Below are positions 1 to 8,491 of a stretch of 64,000 nt of DNA, in pieces (positions within the stretch are counted from its first letter, which is position 1; every line of letters starts with the position of its first letter). Source of the DNA: Anaerobiospirillum thomasii (lineage in GTDB: Bacteria; Pseudomonadota; Gammaproteobacteria; Enterobacterales; Succinivibrionaceae). The notes under the pieces are model-generated. The model worked only from the letters and a program-made list of their open reading frames with translations, was not told where the DNA came from and made no database searches. The position numbers and the translations under genes are program-made. The DNA is taken from the NCBI RefSeq assembly GCF_900445255.1, contig NZ_UAPU01000005.1:1-64000 (forward strand), given 5' to 3'.

Positions 1-510
1 GTGGTTGCTGACCTCTTGCAAGCTCAATAGCGCTCTGTCCTTGTGGATTGAAAAAGGCCACGACAGAGAAGTAAGGCACGCCTTTTTGATTTGTTTGGAT
101 GAACGGCGCACGGCTACCTTTATCTGCTTCTGTATGAAGTTGGCAATAATGGTCAAGGAGGTGCGACCATCAGGAAGAGGTTTTGGCAGCTGCTTCACCT
201 GGTCGTCAATGTATACCCTGCCGGTCTGATCAACAGAGCCAAGCAGATAGGCCAGGTTGGTTGTGTGGTGTGAGAACTCTGTCTGTGATAAATCAATGGA
301 CAGGTTCATACGGCCCTTTTTGCCATCTGCATCGGTGCACAGCAGGCCAAGGGAGATGACCTTGTGATTAGGGTCGTTCTGTCTAGCGCCTGCAATTGCA
401 TCAATAATCACAGCATCGTACACGCCTGAATTGTTGATGTATGGCAGACCGTCAAGAGATGCAAAAAACTTCTCGTCAGTTAAGGTCTGTACATTTCCTA
501 GTTCAATCAT
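1..510 (-). CDS. Prophage early-left protein, partial, probably frameshifted
   Basis: The gene starts at an ATG at 510 behind an AGGAG box and runs off the left edge. The N-terminus begins MIELGNVQTLTDEKFFASL. I do not recognise the family; next to recombinase and exonuclease genes a role in phage recombination or single-strand DNA handling is an inference. The reading frame of the ATG is convincing until about position 172. Downstream of that, a different frame of the same strand is protein-like (it includes KGVPYFSVVAFFNPQGQ). That second frame has no start codon and is preceded by TGA at 172-170, so a frameshift near 145-172 is likely, either a real mutation or a sequencing error. Confidence 0.6.
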   Translation of the reverse strand, partial: MIELGNVQTLTDEKFFASLDGLPYINNSGVYDAVIIDAIAGARQNDPNHKVISLGLLCTDADGKKGRMNLSIDLSQTEFSHHTTNLAYLLGSVDQTGRVYIDDQVKQLPKPLPDGRTSLTIIANFIQKQIKVAVRRSSKQIKKACLTSLSWPFSIHKDRALLSLQEVSNH

Positions 511-538
511 GTTGTTTTACTCCTATTAAATTCAAAAA

Positions 539-1632
539 TTAAAATGGTGGGTTGTCAGCATCAAGCACAGGCTCTTTAATCTCTTCAATGTGTGGGCCTT
601 CTGCTTTGGCATTCATCTGAGACAGTACCTGTGGAGGTGGCACAAGTGAAGGTGGCTGAATGCTATCTGTTGTGCCTATTACCTTCTTGGTGGTGCGTGT
701 CTTTTTAAGCGCATCTTTGACTGATTTGCTCTCCTTGGCAGGCTGGCCTTCTTTGTGCTCAGATGCTACAGGCAGGGCATCAAGATCTTCCATTTCCTCT
801 CTTGAGGTGTAGCCACCGATAACATCAGGGAACACTTCATCAAGGAAACGGCCCAGGGCGCGAATTCTGATCATGTCAGCCATTTGTCTGCCCATTTGCC
901 TTGTCCGAAAATGTTGCCGTTGGCGTCAATGGCCACAAGGTTGCGCAGCTGTGCGTCTGCTGTTGAATAGGTCACAGAGTGAGGTTCATTAGGTCTGTCT
1001 TTTCTGTAGCCTGAATAAGTCACACCATAGTAGCCAGGCTGCTGCTCTACCTTATAAGACCATGAGCCGTACTTGATGCAGATACCGGCCTTGGCTTTGA
1101 CAAACATATCTACACGGCCGTTCGCTACATAGAAGGCTCTTAGGGCCATCTCAGGAGACAGGTCAAAACGCTGACCTGCAGCTATGATCAGAAAAACATC
1201 AACACTATGATCTACTGTATCGGTTGAGCGCAGTGCAGCAGGCACTAGTAAAGAAAAACTTAAATACTTGGCGTACTCTCTAGCATCATTGATGGTCTTA
1301 GGCAGTACATTAAAGCCATTTACCACCTTTCTGCCAGCCTCTTCCATTGCCATAGCTACAGAGGTATCAGACTCAACATGGCCAAAGTCATGGGCAAGAG
1401 TCTCAGCACTTGGCACCATTGGAGCAGGAGGCACAGGAACAGGAGGGGCAGAAGGGATAAAAGCATTTGACTGCATCATCTGCGGTGTCATCTGTGGCTG
1501 TGGCTGAAAGGCCTGCATAGGCTGAACCTGTGGGGCCTGCTGTGGCTGAAAGCTGTTAAAGCCATTAGAAGTGGGCTGTGCGCCCACAACGGTTGGTCTT
1601 GTATTGAAGTTTGATACGTTAAAATCTGCCAT
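539..1632 (-). pseudogene. RecT-like phage recombinase, split by a frameshift
   Basis: Two overlapping open frames make one recognisable protein. The first (1632 to 871) has a Gln/Pro/Met-rich linker at about residues 28-75, then the fold of phage single-strand annealing proteins, with segments like KYLSFSLLVPAALRS and LSPEMALRAFYVANGRVDM. The second (895 to 539) carries the expected C-terminus of the family, DMIRIRALGRFLDEVFPDVI, and an acidic tail. The break lies in a near-perfect tandem repeat, AAATGGGCAGAC followed by AAATGGCTGAC, with one G fewer in the second copy. Such proteins pair with an exonuclease like the one encoded just upstream. The family call rests on motif memory; the frameshift is read directly. 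Confidence 0.62.
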
Positions 1633-1646
1633 TTTTATATTCCTTT

Positions 1647-2735
1647 TTAATTAATTGCTTTTGTTCTTAAAACTCTGAAATTTGCGCCCTGAACTCTATA
1701 GCGGGCATATAGCTCTGGGTGCTCAATCTCTAAGAGATCTTTATTGATTGAGATTCTGCCCTTTTGAAGCTTGTAGGTAGCCAGGACGGCACCGTTTGCA
1801 TCTTGAATGCCTTCGTTTTCTCCGATAGCTGTGACTATCTTCTCTTGCAGTGTGTCTGCCTGCTTTTCAAGTGCCTTTATTTGGTCCTTAATCTCTCTGT
1901 AGCTAATGACAGCGTTTTTAATGTCTGCATCTACCTGAGCATAGTCACTTGAGTGCTCTGCATTCTTTAGATCCTTGATAGTCTTTGGAGGCTCCTGATC
2001 TAGAAGAACATGCTTAACCCACCACTCATATGTGTTCCTATGGAGTTCAACAGCTACCTCTAGATCAAAGTCAATGGTATAGACACGATAGTCAGAGGTC
2101 TGCATTAGGACAGCAAGGTCACAGGTTCTGACACCGGTAAGGAGCATATACACGTGAACTTGTAAGATGTACTCCATAGGGACTTGAGAATCCTGCACGG
2201 CAAGCTTGCCATTTATGTACTTGTTGCCAGGGCCCCACAGCATGACGGTGTCTCCGTTGTCGTCTATCTCGTTAGTAGCTGTGTTGCGCCTTGTTGTTTT
2301 TATTTCTAAAATAGATACAGGTGAGTTTGGATTCTCCTTGGTTGTTACAATGCGATCAGGAGAGCCGAACAGCCAAAAACATGTGTTATCATTCAGAGTC
2401 GGACAGGTGTGTAGCATCATGCCTGTGCGCTCTGCGTATTCTTCTGCTATAACGTCCTCAAGTCTCTGACCCCAGTGTGTGGCATCATTGCCCTTGAAAG
2501 GCTCTGCACGTCCTGTCTTTTCAAGCCAAAGCTCATAAGGGCTCTTGTATTTGCTAAGGCCAAGGATTACAGCCACATCAGAGCCACCAAGACCGCACTG
2601 ACGCTCTGCAAGCCATTTGTCATAGCCTGTAAGGCCTTTATCTGCGATCATTTGGTTGATTTTGGCTGTGCGCTTATCATGAATGTCGCCTGCCTGCTCA
2701 TAGGTAAGACCCTCAATTATTGGTAAGTCAGTCAT
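1647..2735 (-). CDS. YqaJ/lambda-exonuclease-type recombination nuclease
   Basis: 362 aa. The core (about residues 40-240) is the YqaJ fold. It includes GLGGSDVAVILGLSKYKSPY, then WGQRLEDVIAEEYAERTG, the metal-binding FGSPDRIV and ILEIKTT (the D...ExK pattern of PD-(D/E)xK nucleases), and MEYILQVHVYMLLTG. A coiled-coil segment follows near residues 265-300. Lambda Red-alpha-like enzymes of this family resect double-strand ends to give single strands for an annealing protein, here probably the RecT-like product encoded immediately downstream (14 bp gap). The ATG overlaps the stop of the upstream small membrane gene (TAATG), which suggests translational coupling. Confidence 0.88.
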   Translation of the reverse strand: MTDLPIIEGLTYEQAGDIHDKRTAKINQMIADKGLTGYDKWLAERQCGLGGSDVAVILGLSKYKSPYELWLEKTGRAEPFKGNDATHWGQRLEDVIAEEYAERTGMMLHTCPTLNDNTCFWLFGSPDRIVTTKENPNSPVSILEIKTTRRNTATNEIDDNGDTVMLWGPGNKYINGKLAVQDSQVPMEYILQVHVYMLLTGVRTCDLAVLMQTSDYRVYTIDFDLEVAVELHRNTYEWWVKHVLLDQEPPKTIKDLKNAEHSSDYAQVDADIKNAVISYREIKDQIKALEKQADTLQEKIVTAIGENEGIQDANGAVLATYKLQKGRISINKDLLEIEHPELYARYRVQGANFRVLRTKAIN

Positions 2736-2860
2736 TAAAAAATCTCCAAAAAGTCAAACAGTGTTGCCACTGCAAAAAATAGAACTGTTGAAATAAGGGC
2801 AAACAAGAAAGCCTCTTTGTTCATTGATTCACTCATCCAGTGTTTAAATTCTTTGGTCAT
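2735..2860 (-). CDS. Small membrane protein, 41 aa
   Basis: Starts MTKEFKHWMSESMNKEAF and has one hydrophobic helix (about residues 17-40). It sits in the early-left operon, overlaps its upstream neighbour by 17 bp, and its TAA overlaps the ATG of the exonuclease gene (TAATG). Tight overlaps on both sides support a real gene. Function unknown. Confidence 0.55.
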   Translation of the reverse strand: MTKEFKHWMSESMNKEAFLFALISTVLFFAVATLFDFLEIF

Positions 2861-3038
2861 TGGATTTTTCTCTATCATCAATTTGTGCTAGTTCATCAAT
2901 TAAGGCTTTGTATTCGTTGATAACAGCCTCTTTTTCTTTGTTGCTTAAAAGCGCCTTCACCTTTTCAATAACTATCCTGCGTCTTAGTTTTAAAGTTGAA
3001 TTAGGGGCAAATGTTAATAATGTAGTGCTTTCGGTCAT
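2844..3038 (-). CDS. Small early-left prophage protein, 64 aa
   Basis: I start it at the ATG at 3038, which has an AGAGGAA ribosome site, rather than at an upstream in-frame ATG at 3068. The product is charged and largely alpha-helical (LRRRIVIEKVKALLSNKEKE and on). It would be the first gene of the leftward early operon. No family recognised. Confidence 0.55.
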   Translation of the reverse strand: MTESTTLLTFAPNSTLKLRRRIVIEKVKALLSNKEKEAVINEYKALIDELAQIDDREKSNDQRI

Positions 3039-3120
3039 ATATTTCCTCTTTATGATGAATTTGATCATATTATATGTTTAATATAGAAAAAATAAAGATA
3101 TATATGAGTTATTTTAAATA

Positions 3121-3200
3121 TTTTATGCAGATTTATTGCATATCTGTATGATAAATAGGGTAATTTTTATGCGACAAGTGTTTGCCATGGTGCATATTTG
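3121..3200. promoter_or_regulatory. Candidate leftward operator region
   Basis: This gap between the repressor gene's terminator and the leftward operon is AT-rich. It carries GCATAT at 3138-3143 and 3192-3197, the first within the interrupted palindrome CAGAT-N9-ATCTG (3129-3147 area). The same hexamer recurs three times in the rightward control region. Repressor binding is inferred from position. Confidence 0.35.
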
Positions 3201-3233
3201 AAGAAGCAGGAGGGAATTGTAGGGAATTAGGGC

Positions 3234-3266
3234 AAAAAAAAGCCCCAGCAAGGGGGCTAAAAAAAA
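3234..3266 (-). terminator. Terminator of the repressor gene
   Basis: Stem AGCCCC (3241-3246) pairs with GGGGCT (3253-3258). It is flanked by A-runs on the plus strand both before and after, so RNA from the minus strand ends in a U-run. It lies six bases past the repressor stop codon. Confidence 0.8.
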
Positions 3267-3271
3267 GACAA

Positions 3272-3871
3272 TTAAAGTTTTTTAATGATGTTTGTGACTT
3301 TGCCTTCAATCTCTGTATCAGCGCGGACAGGAATTAAAGGGAATTGAGGGTTGTCAGATTTAAGATAATAACAGCCTGTTTCATATACAAGGCGCTTAAT
3401 TACGTGCTCTTCATCTTCTACTCTTGCGCATACTATCTGATTGCGCAGATCCTGAGGATCTTTCTGTAAAGAGTCAACAATAACAAAGTCTCCATTGTTG
3501 ATGGTTGGCTCCATGCTGTAGCCTGAAACCTGCACAATAAAGATGTGCTCATGAGTTGGAACAATGTCCGACAGAGTGCCTAGATCGTCAGGATAGCGAT
3601 CTGTTGGAAAGCCAGCACTGGCAGTTCCTGCAACCTTTGGAGAGTTTAATTCAAAAAAATCTGGTGGCGTGTTTGTATATTCAAGCAGAGCGTCAACTTG
3701 TTGATCCGATGGTCTAGCTTGTCCATTCTCAATGCGAGATAGTCTAGATTGAGATATCTCCATGGCTGTGCAGAAGTTAGACTGTAAGAGCCCTGAGCTA
3801 TGTCTTAAAAGCCTTATTTTTTGTCCCAATTCTTTATCACTTAAATGTGAGTATTTTGATCGTCGCTTCAT
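3272..3871 (-). CDS. Phage repressor, XRE HTH plus S24 LexA-like peptidase
   Basis: 199 aa. Residues about 15-66 are a helix-turn-helix of the cI/XRE type (LGQKIRLLRHSSGLLQSNF... ISQSRLSRIENG). A linker follows with an Ala-Gly pair at 86-87, the usual self-cleavage site. Residues about 100-199 are an S24 peptidase with nucleophile Ser119 in GYSMEPT and general-base Lys159 in HVIKRLVYE. All parts needed for RecA-stimulated self-cleavage are present, so the prophage should be SOS-inducible. It lies between the leftward and rightward early genes, as a lambda cI-type repressor does. Confidence 0.92.
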   Translation of the reverse strand: MKRRSKYSHLSDKELGQKIRLLRHSSGLLQSNFCTAMEISQSRLSRIENGQARPSDQQVDALLEYTNTPPDFFELNSPKVAGTASAGFPTDRYPDDLGTLSDIVPTHEHIFIVQVSGYSMEPTINNGDFVIVDSLQKDPQDLRNQIVCARVEDEEHVIKRLVYETGCYYLKSDNPQFPLIPVRADTEIEGKVTNIIKKL

Positions 3872-3899
3872 TCTATTGTCCTCTCTTAATATGTAACTT

Positions 3900-4040
3900 T
3901 TAAAGTATAGGAAGAAAAGCGCATATATTCAATGTTTTTTATGGTCTCAAGCATATTTTTTATTGTTAGGTGAAGATTTTATATTTATTAAGTCATATAA
4001 TATGCTAATATCAGTTATATTATATTTCTTTGGAGAGTAT
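3900..4040. promoter_or_regulatory. Candidate rightward operator/promoter region
   Basis: This interval divides the repressor gene from the rightward early genes. It holds GCATAT at 3921-3926 and 3951-3956 and its complement ATATGC at 4000-4005, matching the hexamer in the leftward control region. AT-rich TATAAT-like stretches (about 3995-4025) could form promoters in either direction. I infer that the S24 repressor binds here. Confidence 0.4.
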
Positions 4041-4042
4041 AT

Positions 4043-4279
4043 ATGCGTTCTTTTTCTATTTCTAAACGAGAATGTGAATTAATTCTGTTCTTTCAAGGGC
4101 TATCAAAAAATCAGTTTGTCTCAATAGATGATCTTTTATTTAAGTTCAAAATTTCAAGGCCTGCTCTTTTTCAAACATTAAGCAGGCTCAAGGATAAAGG
4201 AATAGCAGAATATGCGACACAAAGATCGGACGGTTCTCTCATTGTTTATCCAAAGGTAAAAATTATTGAGGTACAGTGA
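4043..4279 (+). CDS. Small winged-helix-like protein, 78 aa
   Basis: First rightward early gene, with a GGAG site before the ATG. The product resembles a MarR-like winged helix: a helix pair (LLFKFKISRPALFQTLSRLKD) followed by a hairpin-like wing (GIAEYATQRSDGSLIVYP). By position it may be a Cro-like regulator or a helper of the replication initiator. Its TGA overlaps the start of the next gene (TGATG). Function is inferred from fold impression only. Confidence 0.55.
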   Translation: MRSFSISKRECELILFFQGLSKNQFVSIDDLLFKFKISRPALFQTLSRLKDKGIAEYATQRSDGSLIVYPKVKIIEVQ

Positions 4280-5625
4280 TGGGGGCAGTTGATAATTTTA
4301 ATGCTGAAACTTTTTTAATCCCTAACAGCTTAAAAGGCATATTTAAAAAATGTGGAGTCTCGGAGCTGTTAGCGTTATTCATTTTAGGTAAAGCTTGTCA
4401 CATGGCAAAGAAAAAAGGGCACTGTGTCCTTTCGGATGCAAAAATTCAAGAGATGATCCCTTTTCCTCTGTATCGCACTCAAATTGCAAGAGCGCTTCAG
4501 GTGTTAAAAAGTGGAGATTTGATCAAAGTGTCTCGTACAGGTTTACACATGCACGGATCTAGAGTGATTACGCCTAACTGGGAACTTTTAGCCTGTAAGA
4601 CCGATGACGTCAATGTACACAAGGCGTGTACAACTAGTTGTACTCATACAGATACATCTAGTCGTACACAAGATGTTACTTCTAGTTGTACACACTCTGA
4701 CACCTCAATGTACACACAGTGTGACGTCAATGTACACAAGGCGTGTACAACTAATAACCTAAGAAACCTAAGAAACCTAAGAATATATATAGAAAGGTTT
4801 TTACTCAAATTTTATAAAAATAATTTAGACCAATTGTTCAAAGACAAGGATGTATTTCGTTGTGATTTGGCAGAGGCTAAAAAGACTATCCCTTTTGATG
4901 GTGGGCCTTATGAAGCTCTGACTGATTGGATTTATACAAATATCAAAGAGTGGGCCAGAGAGCTCTTATGTTGCAAGTACTTTTATCACGATCATGCAGG
5001 CAGGTGTGAATTTAATCTTGAGCCCGTGCTTGACTATGCTCTTGGTCATTACGACCCATCCAAGGGCGTTCACTTTCTTGATTACTTTCAAACAGTGATT
5101 CTTAATAACTGCAAAATCTTATTTAGAAAGTACAGAGACGGTGAGGATAACTACATTGAAACCTTTGGCAGACTCTTTGATCGCCTGATGTTGCAAAAGT
5201 GGCTGTTTCAGAAAGATGAAAAAATGAAACTTACACCTACATGGGCTGAGGCTCATTACTTTGCCTTTGATGATAAAGCTTTGAGAAAAATAAGACGCCA
5301 CTGCCGTGAGGGCTATGACTTTAGCGGTTATGACATTATTGCCAAAAAGTACATAGGCACCAAAGAGCTAATCATCATTATCAATGCATGGTTTATACAT
5401 TTCTGCCTGTATCGCTTCAGGTATCACAACGATATGCATGACACATGGAGAGATCTCTTTAAATTTACAAAAAACGAGGATGTCTTTCTCAATGCCTCAG
5501 ATAAGGAAATGCTTGATTACTTTGCAAGTATATGGGGCGTCTTTAACAAAGCATATACGCAGTTTAAGCTGCCTGCCGTGACTTTAGATGAAACCTTGGA
5601 TGCTATTTTTAAGGAGGGTGAATAA
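4279..5625 (+). CDS. Lambda-O-like replication initiator with internal origin
   Basis: 448 aa if started at the ATG at 4279, which has GAGG upstream and overlaps the previous stop. The N-terminus (about 1-105) resembles the winged-helix DNA-binding domain of phage O-type initiators (RTQIARALQVLKSGDLIKV). Residues about 108-170 are a low-complexity stretch rich in Cys, Thr, Asp and His, encoded by repeated DNA that looks like the phage origin. The C-terminal 270 residues are Trp- and Tyr-rich and I do not recognise them. The helicase gene follows directly (TAATG overlap), matching the O-then-helicase order of lambdoid replication modules. Confidence 0.75.
   Translation: MGAVDNFNAETFLIPNSLKGIFKKCGVSELLALFILGKACHMAKKKGHCVLSDAKIQEMIPFPLYRTQIARALQVLKSGDLIKVSRTGLHMHGSRVITPNWELLACKTDDVNVHKACTTSCTHTDTSSRTQDVTSSCTHSDTSMYTQCDVNVHKACTTNNLRNLRNLRIYIERFLLKFYKNNLDQLFKDKDVFRCDLAEAKKTIPFDGGPYEALTDWIYTNIKEWARELLCCKYFYHDHAGRCEFNLEPVLDYALGHYDPSKGVHFLDYFQTVILNNCKILFRKYRDGEDNYIETFGRLFDRLMLQKWLFQKDEKMKLTPTWAEAHYFAFDDKALRKIRRHCREGYDFSGYDIIAKKYIGTKELIIIINAWFIHFCLYRFRYHNDMHDTWRDLFKFTKNEDVFLNASDKEMLDYFASIWGVFNKAYTQFKLPAVTLDETLDAIFKEGE
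4605..4830 (+). other. Candidate prophage replication origin with iterons
   Basis: A perfect 32-bp direct repeat occurs at 4605-4636 and 4722-4753, exactly 117 bp (39 codons) apart. Between them are further relatives (TCTAGTCGTACAC, TCTAGTTGTACAC) and a perfect 16-bp palindrome, GTACAACTAGTTGTAC, at 4628-4643. Three tandem copies of AACCTAAGA (4756-4782) follow, then an AT-rich stretch. Iterons beside an AT-rich unwinding region inside the initiator gene is the lambda arrangement. Confidence 0.7.
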
Positions 5626-7442
5626 TGAATTTTGATAAAGCACAGGTGGCAGAGCTTTTAAACTACTTTGAACCAAGTGAGCGTGATGAGTGGGTGGACG
5701 TCTTCCGTGCGCTGGGGAATGCCTTCCCTGGTGACGGTGATGTCTTTAACAGATGCGTCTCATGGGCATCAAAGAGTGATAAGCATGATGCAGCTGCTGC
5801 TAAACATGAGAAGAGTTTGTTTTATAAAGATAATCAGGGAATAGGGATAGGCGTGCTTATTAAAAAGGCGCAGGAGAGAGGTTTCTCAATGCGCCAGGGA
5901 CAAGTATTCTCAAACAAATCAAAAGTGGATGATGCTGCTGTAGAGCTTAAGTCATCAGAAGCGACAGAGATGACACTCTATGACAGCATCAAAAACTTAA
6001 GCTCTTTGATTATAGCAAATTTGATTATGTATTGCACAGCCGAGGACAGAAGTAAATTCATCTCACGCTATAAAAACAGCATTAAAAAAATTCCTGTGGA
6101 ACATGTGGGCATATTCAAGGCCCTGTATGAACATACCAAGACTCACAGCATCTTTGTCCTCAAAGAGTTTAGGCAGACCCTGCACAAGTTTAATGTGTCT
6201 GATGAGCTGTTTAAGGCTGTAACAAGCGCATCCTCTCCTGTGACCTTTGACACGCTGTGCGAACAGATGGAGCAGATGATAGACAAGGCATCAAGATTGC
6301 AGATTATCAATATATCAAAGGCCAATATCAAAGCAGCACTTGAGGGCAGTGCCTCAGATATGAAAGATCTAACCAATCAGGCCATGATGTGCCTTGGCTC
6401 CAATACAGGACTTAAAGAGCTCAAAGAAAGAGATGAGGTTTTAAAAAGCTGTAACTCTGCCCTTAATGATATAAGCGATCCTGATGTCTTTAACCACCTG
6501 TATATATCAACAGGCTATCAGAGCATTGATAATCAAGTCTATGGTTACAGACGTGGCGAGGTCTCCATATTGGCAGCACATACAGGTGTGGGTAAGACCT
6601 ACTTTGGCATTGAGTCTGCCCTGCGTGCCATTGACAACAATAAGCGCGTTTTATTTTTCACCGCCGAGATGAGTGTGGATTCAATCGCACAGCGCCTTTT
6701 TATGGTCAAGATGAAAGTGACCGAGAAGATGGTTAAGGAGCACGGCTTTCCACATAAAGCTTTTAATGAGTTTAATCAGGCCTACGATCTGAACAACAAT
6801 TTAAAAATCATCGGTGGGCGCTCAATGTCTATCAATGATATCAAGAGCAGTGTAGACAGTGCCAAGTTTATAGGCGATGTAGATCTGATTGTCATTGACT
6901 ATCTGCAAATTATTGAAAACGACAGATATAAAAGGGGCGAGCAGTGGGAGCAGATTTCCGATGTTATGCGTCAGCTTGTAGCCCTGGCGCAGGATAGTGA
7001 TACTGCCATTCTTGTTCTGACTCAGCTGACCAAGCCACAGTTTGACAAGGGCAAAAAGAAAAAAGAGCCGACCCTTTATGACATTGCAGGATCCTCGGGT
7101 GTTGTGCGTGATGTCGCTCTTGCCCTTATTCTGTTTAAGGATGATGAAAAGTCAAACTTTAAAATGGTGGTGGCCAAGTCACGCTATGCATCAACATCAG
7201 TGCATTTTGAGCTTACAAGAACCACAGGCGGTGGTTTTCATGTGCTTGATGGCTCTTATTCAAATTCTAAAATCTTTGATCAAAGTGTTGCCACAGTTAA
7301 GCCTTCAATTAGTGCTGATAATGTACTTGATGAGTTCACTCCACGAGATGAGGGCTATGAAATAGCGCCAGGTGTTGAGCCTAAGAGTGCTGATGATATG
7401 GATCTTGAGGTGGCTTATATGGTGGGGGATGGTGAATTATGA
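5625..7442 (+). CDS. PriCT-2 / DnaB-type replicative helicase
   Basis: 605 aa. The first 85 residues look like a PriCT-2 domain (ELLNYFEPSERDEWVDVFRA, then VSWASKSDKHD), which is usually fused to primases or helicases. The C-terminal half is a RecA-fold DnaB helicase. It has Walker A AAHTGVGKT near residues 318-326, FFTAEMS, Walker B DLIVIDYLQ near 418-426, a TQLTKP motif and the AGSSGVVRD segment. It would unwind prophage DNA after loading by the upstream initiator. It overlaps the next gene by four bases (ATGA). Confidence 0.9.
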   Translation: MNFDKAQVAELLNYFEPSERDEWVDVFRALGNAFPGDGDVFNRCVSWASKSDKHDAAAAKHEKSLFYKDNQGIGIGVLIKKAQERGFSMRQGQVFSNKSKVDDAAVELKSSEATEMTLYDSIKNLSSLIIANLIMYCTAEDRSKFISRYKNSIKKIPVEHVGIFKALYEHTKTHSIFVLKEFRQTLHKFNVSDELFKAVTSASSPVTFDTLCEQMEQMIDKASRLQIINISKANIKAALEGSASDMKDLTNQAMMCLGSNTGLKELKERDEVLKSCNSALNDISDPDVFNHLYISTGYQSIDNQVYGYRRGEVSILAAHTGVGKTYFGIESALRAIDNNKRVLFFTAEMSVDSIAQRLFMVKMKVTEKMVKEHGFPHKAFNEFNQAYDLNNNLKIIGGRSMSINDIKSSVDSAKFIGDVDLIVIDYLQIIENDRYKRGEQWEQISDVMRQLVALAQDSDTAILVLTQLTKPQFDKGKKKKEPTLYDIAGSSGVVRDVALALILFKDDEKSNFKMVVAKSRYASTSVHFELTRTTGGGFHVLDGSYSNSKIFDQSVATVKPSISADNVLDEFTPRDEGYEIAPGVEPKSADDMDLEVAYMVGDGEL

Positions 7443-8491
7443 TCTCAATGGAAGAGGCTGGGGTCACTGCTGCATCTTTGCCTTTGGCATTAAAGAACGT
7501 GGCGCAGGGGCTCTATTCTCGGGGCTTTGATGTTATTGGCTCACGAGGCAAGCTTCCAAACCTGCACAAGTGGAAGGGTGTTGATAGGGCGCAGCTGCTT
7601 GAGTGGTGTATGTTGAATTTGGACAACGGCAAAGCCAACAGTCTGACCTTAAGGCTTGATAATACACAGCTGTGTGCCTTTGATTTAGACTTTCCGAGCT
7701 CTGACTTTACCGATGATTTTATAAGACGCATCAATCGTGCCGACCTTGTACCTCAGCTGTTCACGACCTCAGGCAAAAAGGGCTGTAAGATTTTCTTTAG
7801 GGCGCCTTTTGAGGTTAAGCAAGAGCTGCCTCTTCACCTTGGCCCCTCTGTTGTATGTGATGATGGCAGGAAGTTTGACCTTGAGATTAAAAAAGACTTG
7901 AGCGTTGTCTTTGGCGCCTATCCAGAGCATGAGAAGCTTTACAGTGAATATCCTGATACCACATTTATCGTCCAAGTCTCACCTTCTGATTTACCTGAGC
8001 TAGATGCAGATAAGATAACCCGCATCAAGGTAGCCTACTGCAATACGATACAGGAGCATGCGCTAAAGGGAGCGCTTGTATTCAACTATGGCTTTAATGA
8101 CGCTGTGCAGAAGGTTAAGGCTGTAATCGCTTATGATGTGCTACACAACCATAACAGGATTTACTCTTTTCTCATTGATGTGGGCGATGAGATTATCCTG
8201 CGTGCCCTATGTGACTTCTATGATGGGCAAACAATCAGACGATTACCACAGACAGCGCAGGCACAGCCCTTGGTGCAAGCAGTTAAAGAGATGCAGCAGG
8301 TTAAAGACATGGAAGTCATGCAGCTGCACGCCCTGGCCTTTGAACAGATTTACGAACCGTACAAATTACACCTTATGGGCGTGCTGGCGTCCAAGGGAAT
8401 TAATACAACTATGCAGAGCAGTGTTATAGAACTATATGAGCGATATTTTATAGAGCGTACCTGCGAGCGATATAAGGAGTACCTATGCTAA
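7439..8491 (+). CDS. Phage primase-like protein (prim-pol type)
   Basis: 350 aa. The region of residues 20-170 resembles bifunctional primase-polymerase N-terminal domains: GSRGKLPNLHKWKGVD, the metal-site-like CAFDLDFPSSDF, and the TSGKKGCKIFFRAP segment followed by FDLEIKKDLSVVFGAYPEH. It lies between a helicase and a resolvase in a tight operon (ATGA overlap with the helicase). The likely role is primer synthesis for phage replication. Family assignment is from motif order; I could not check the catalytic residues by alignment. Confidence 0.68.
   Translation: MISMEEAGVTAASLPLALKNVAQGLYSRGFDVIGSRGKLPNLHKWKGVDRAQLLEWCMLNLDNGKANSLTLRLDNTQLCAFDLDFPSSDFTDDFIRRINRADLVPQLFTTSGKKGCKIFFRAPFEVKQELPLHLGPSVVCDDGRKFDLEIKKDLSVVFGAYPEHEKLYSEYPDTTFIVQVSPSDLPELDADKITRIKVAYCNTIQEHALKGALVFNYGFNDAVQKVKAVIAYDVLHNHNRIYSFLIDVGDEIILRALCDFYDGQTIRRLPQTAQAQPLVQAVKEMQQVKDMEVMQLHALAFEQIYEPYKLHLMGVLASKGINTTMQSSVIELYERYFIERTCERYKEYLC

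Noticed and set aside
2206-2726. Plus-strand ORFs opposite the exonuclease gene
   Set aside because: They overlap a clear nuclease on the other strand and show no motifs.
4605-4782. CRISPR-like spacing of repeats
   Set aside because: Only two long repeats plus short tandems, inside a coding gene and in frame with it; an origin explains them better.
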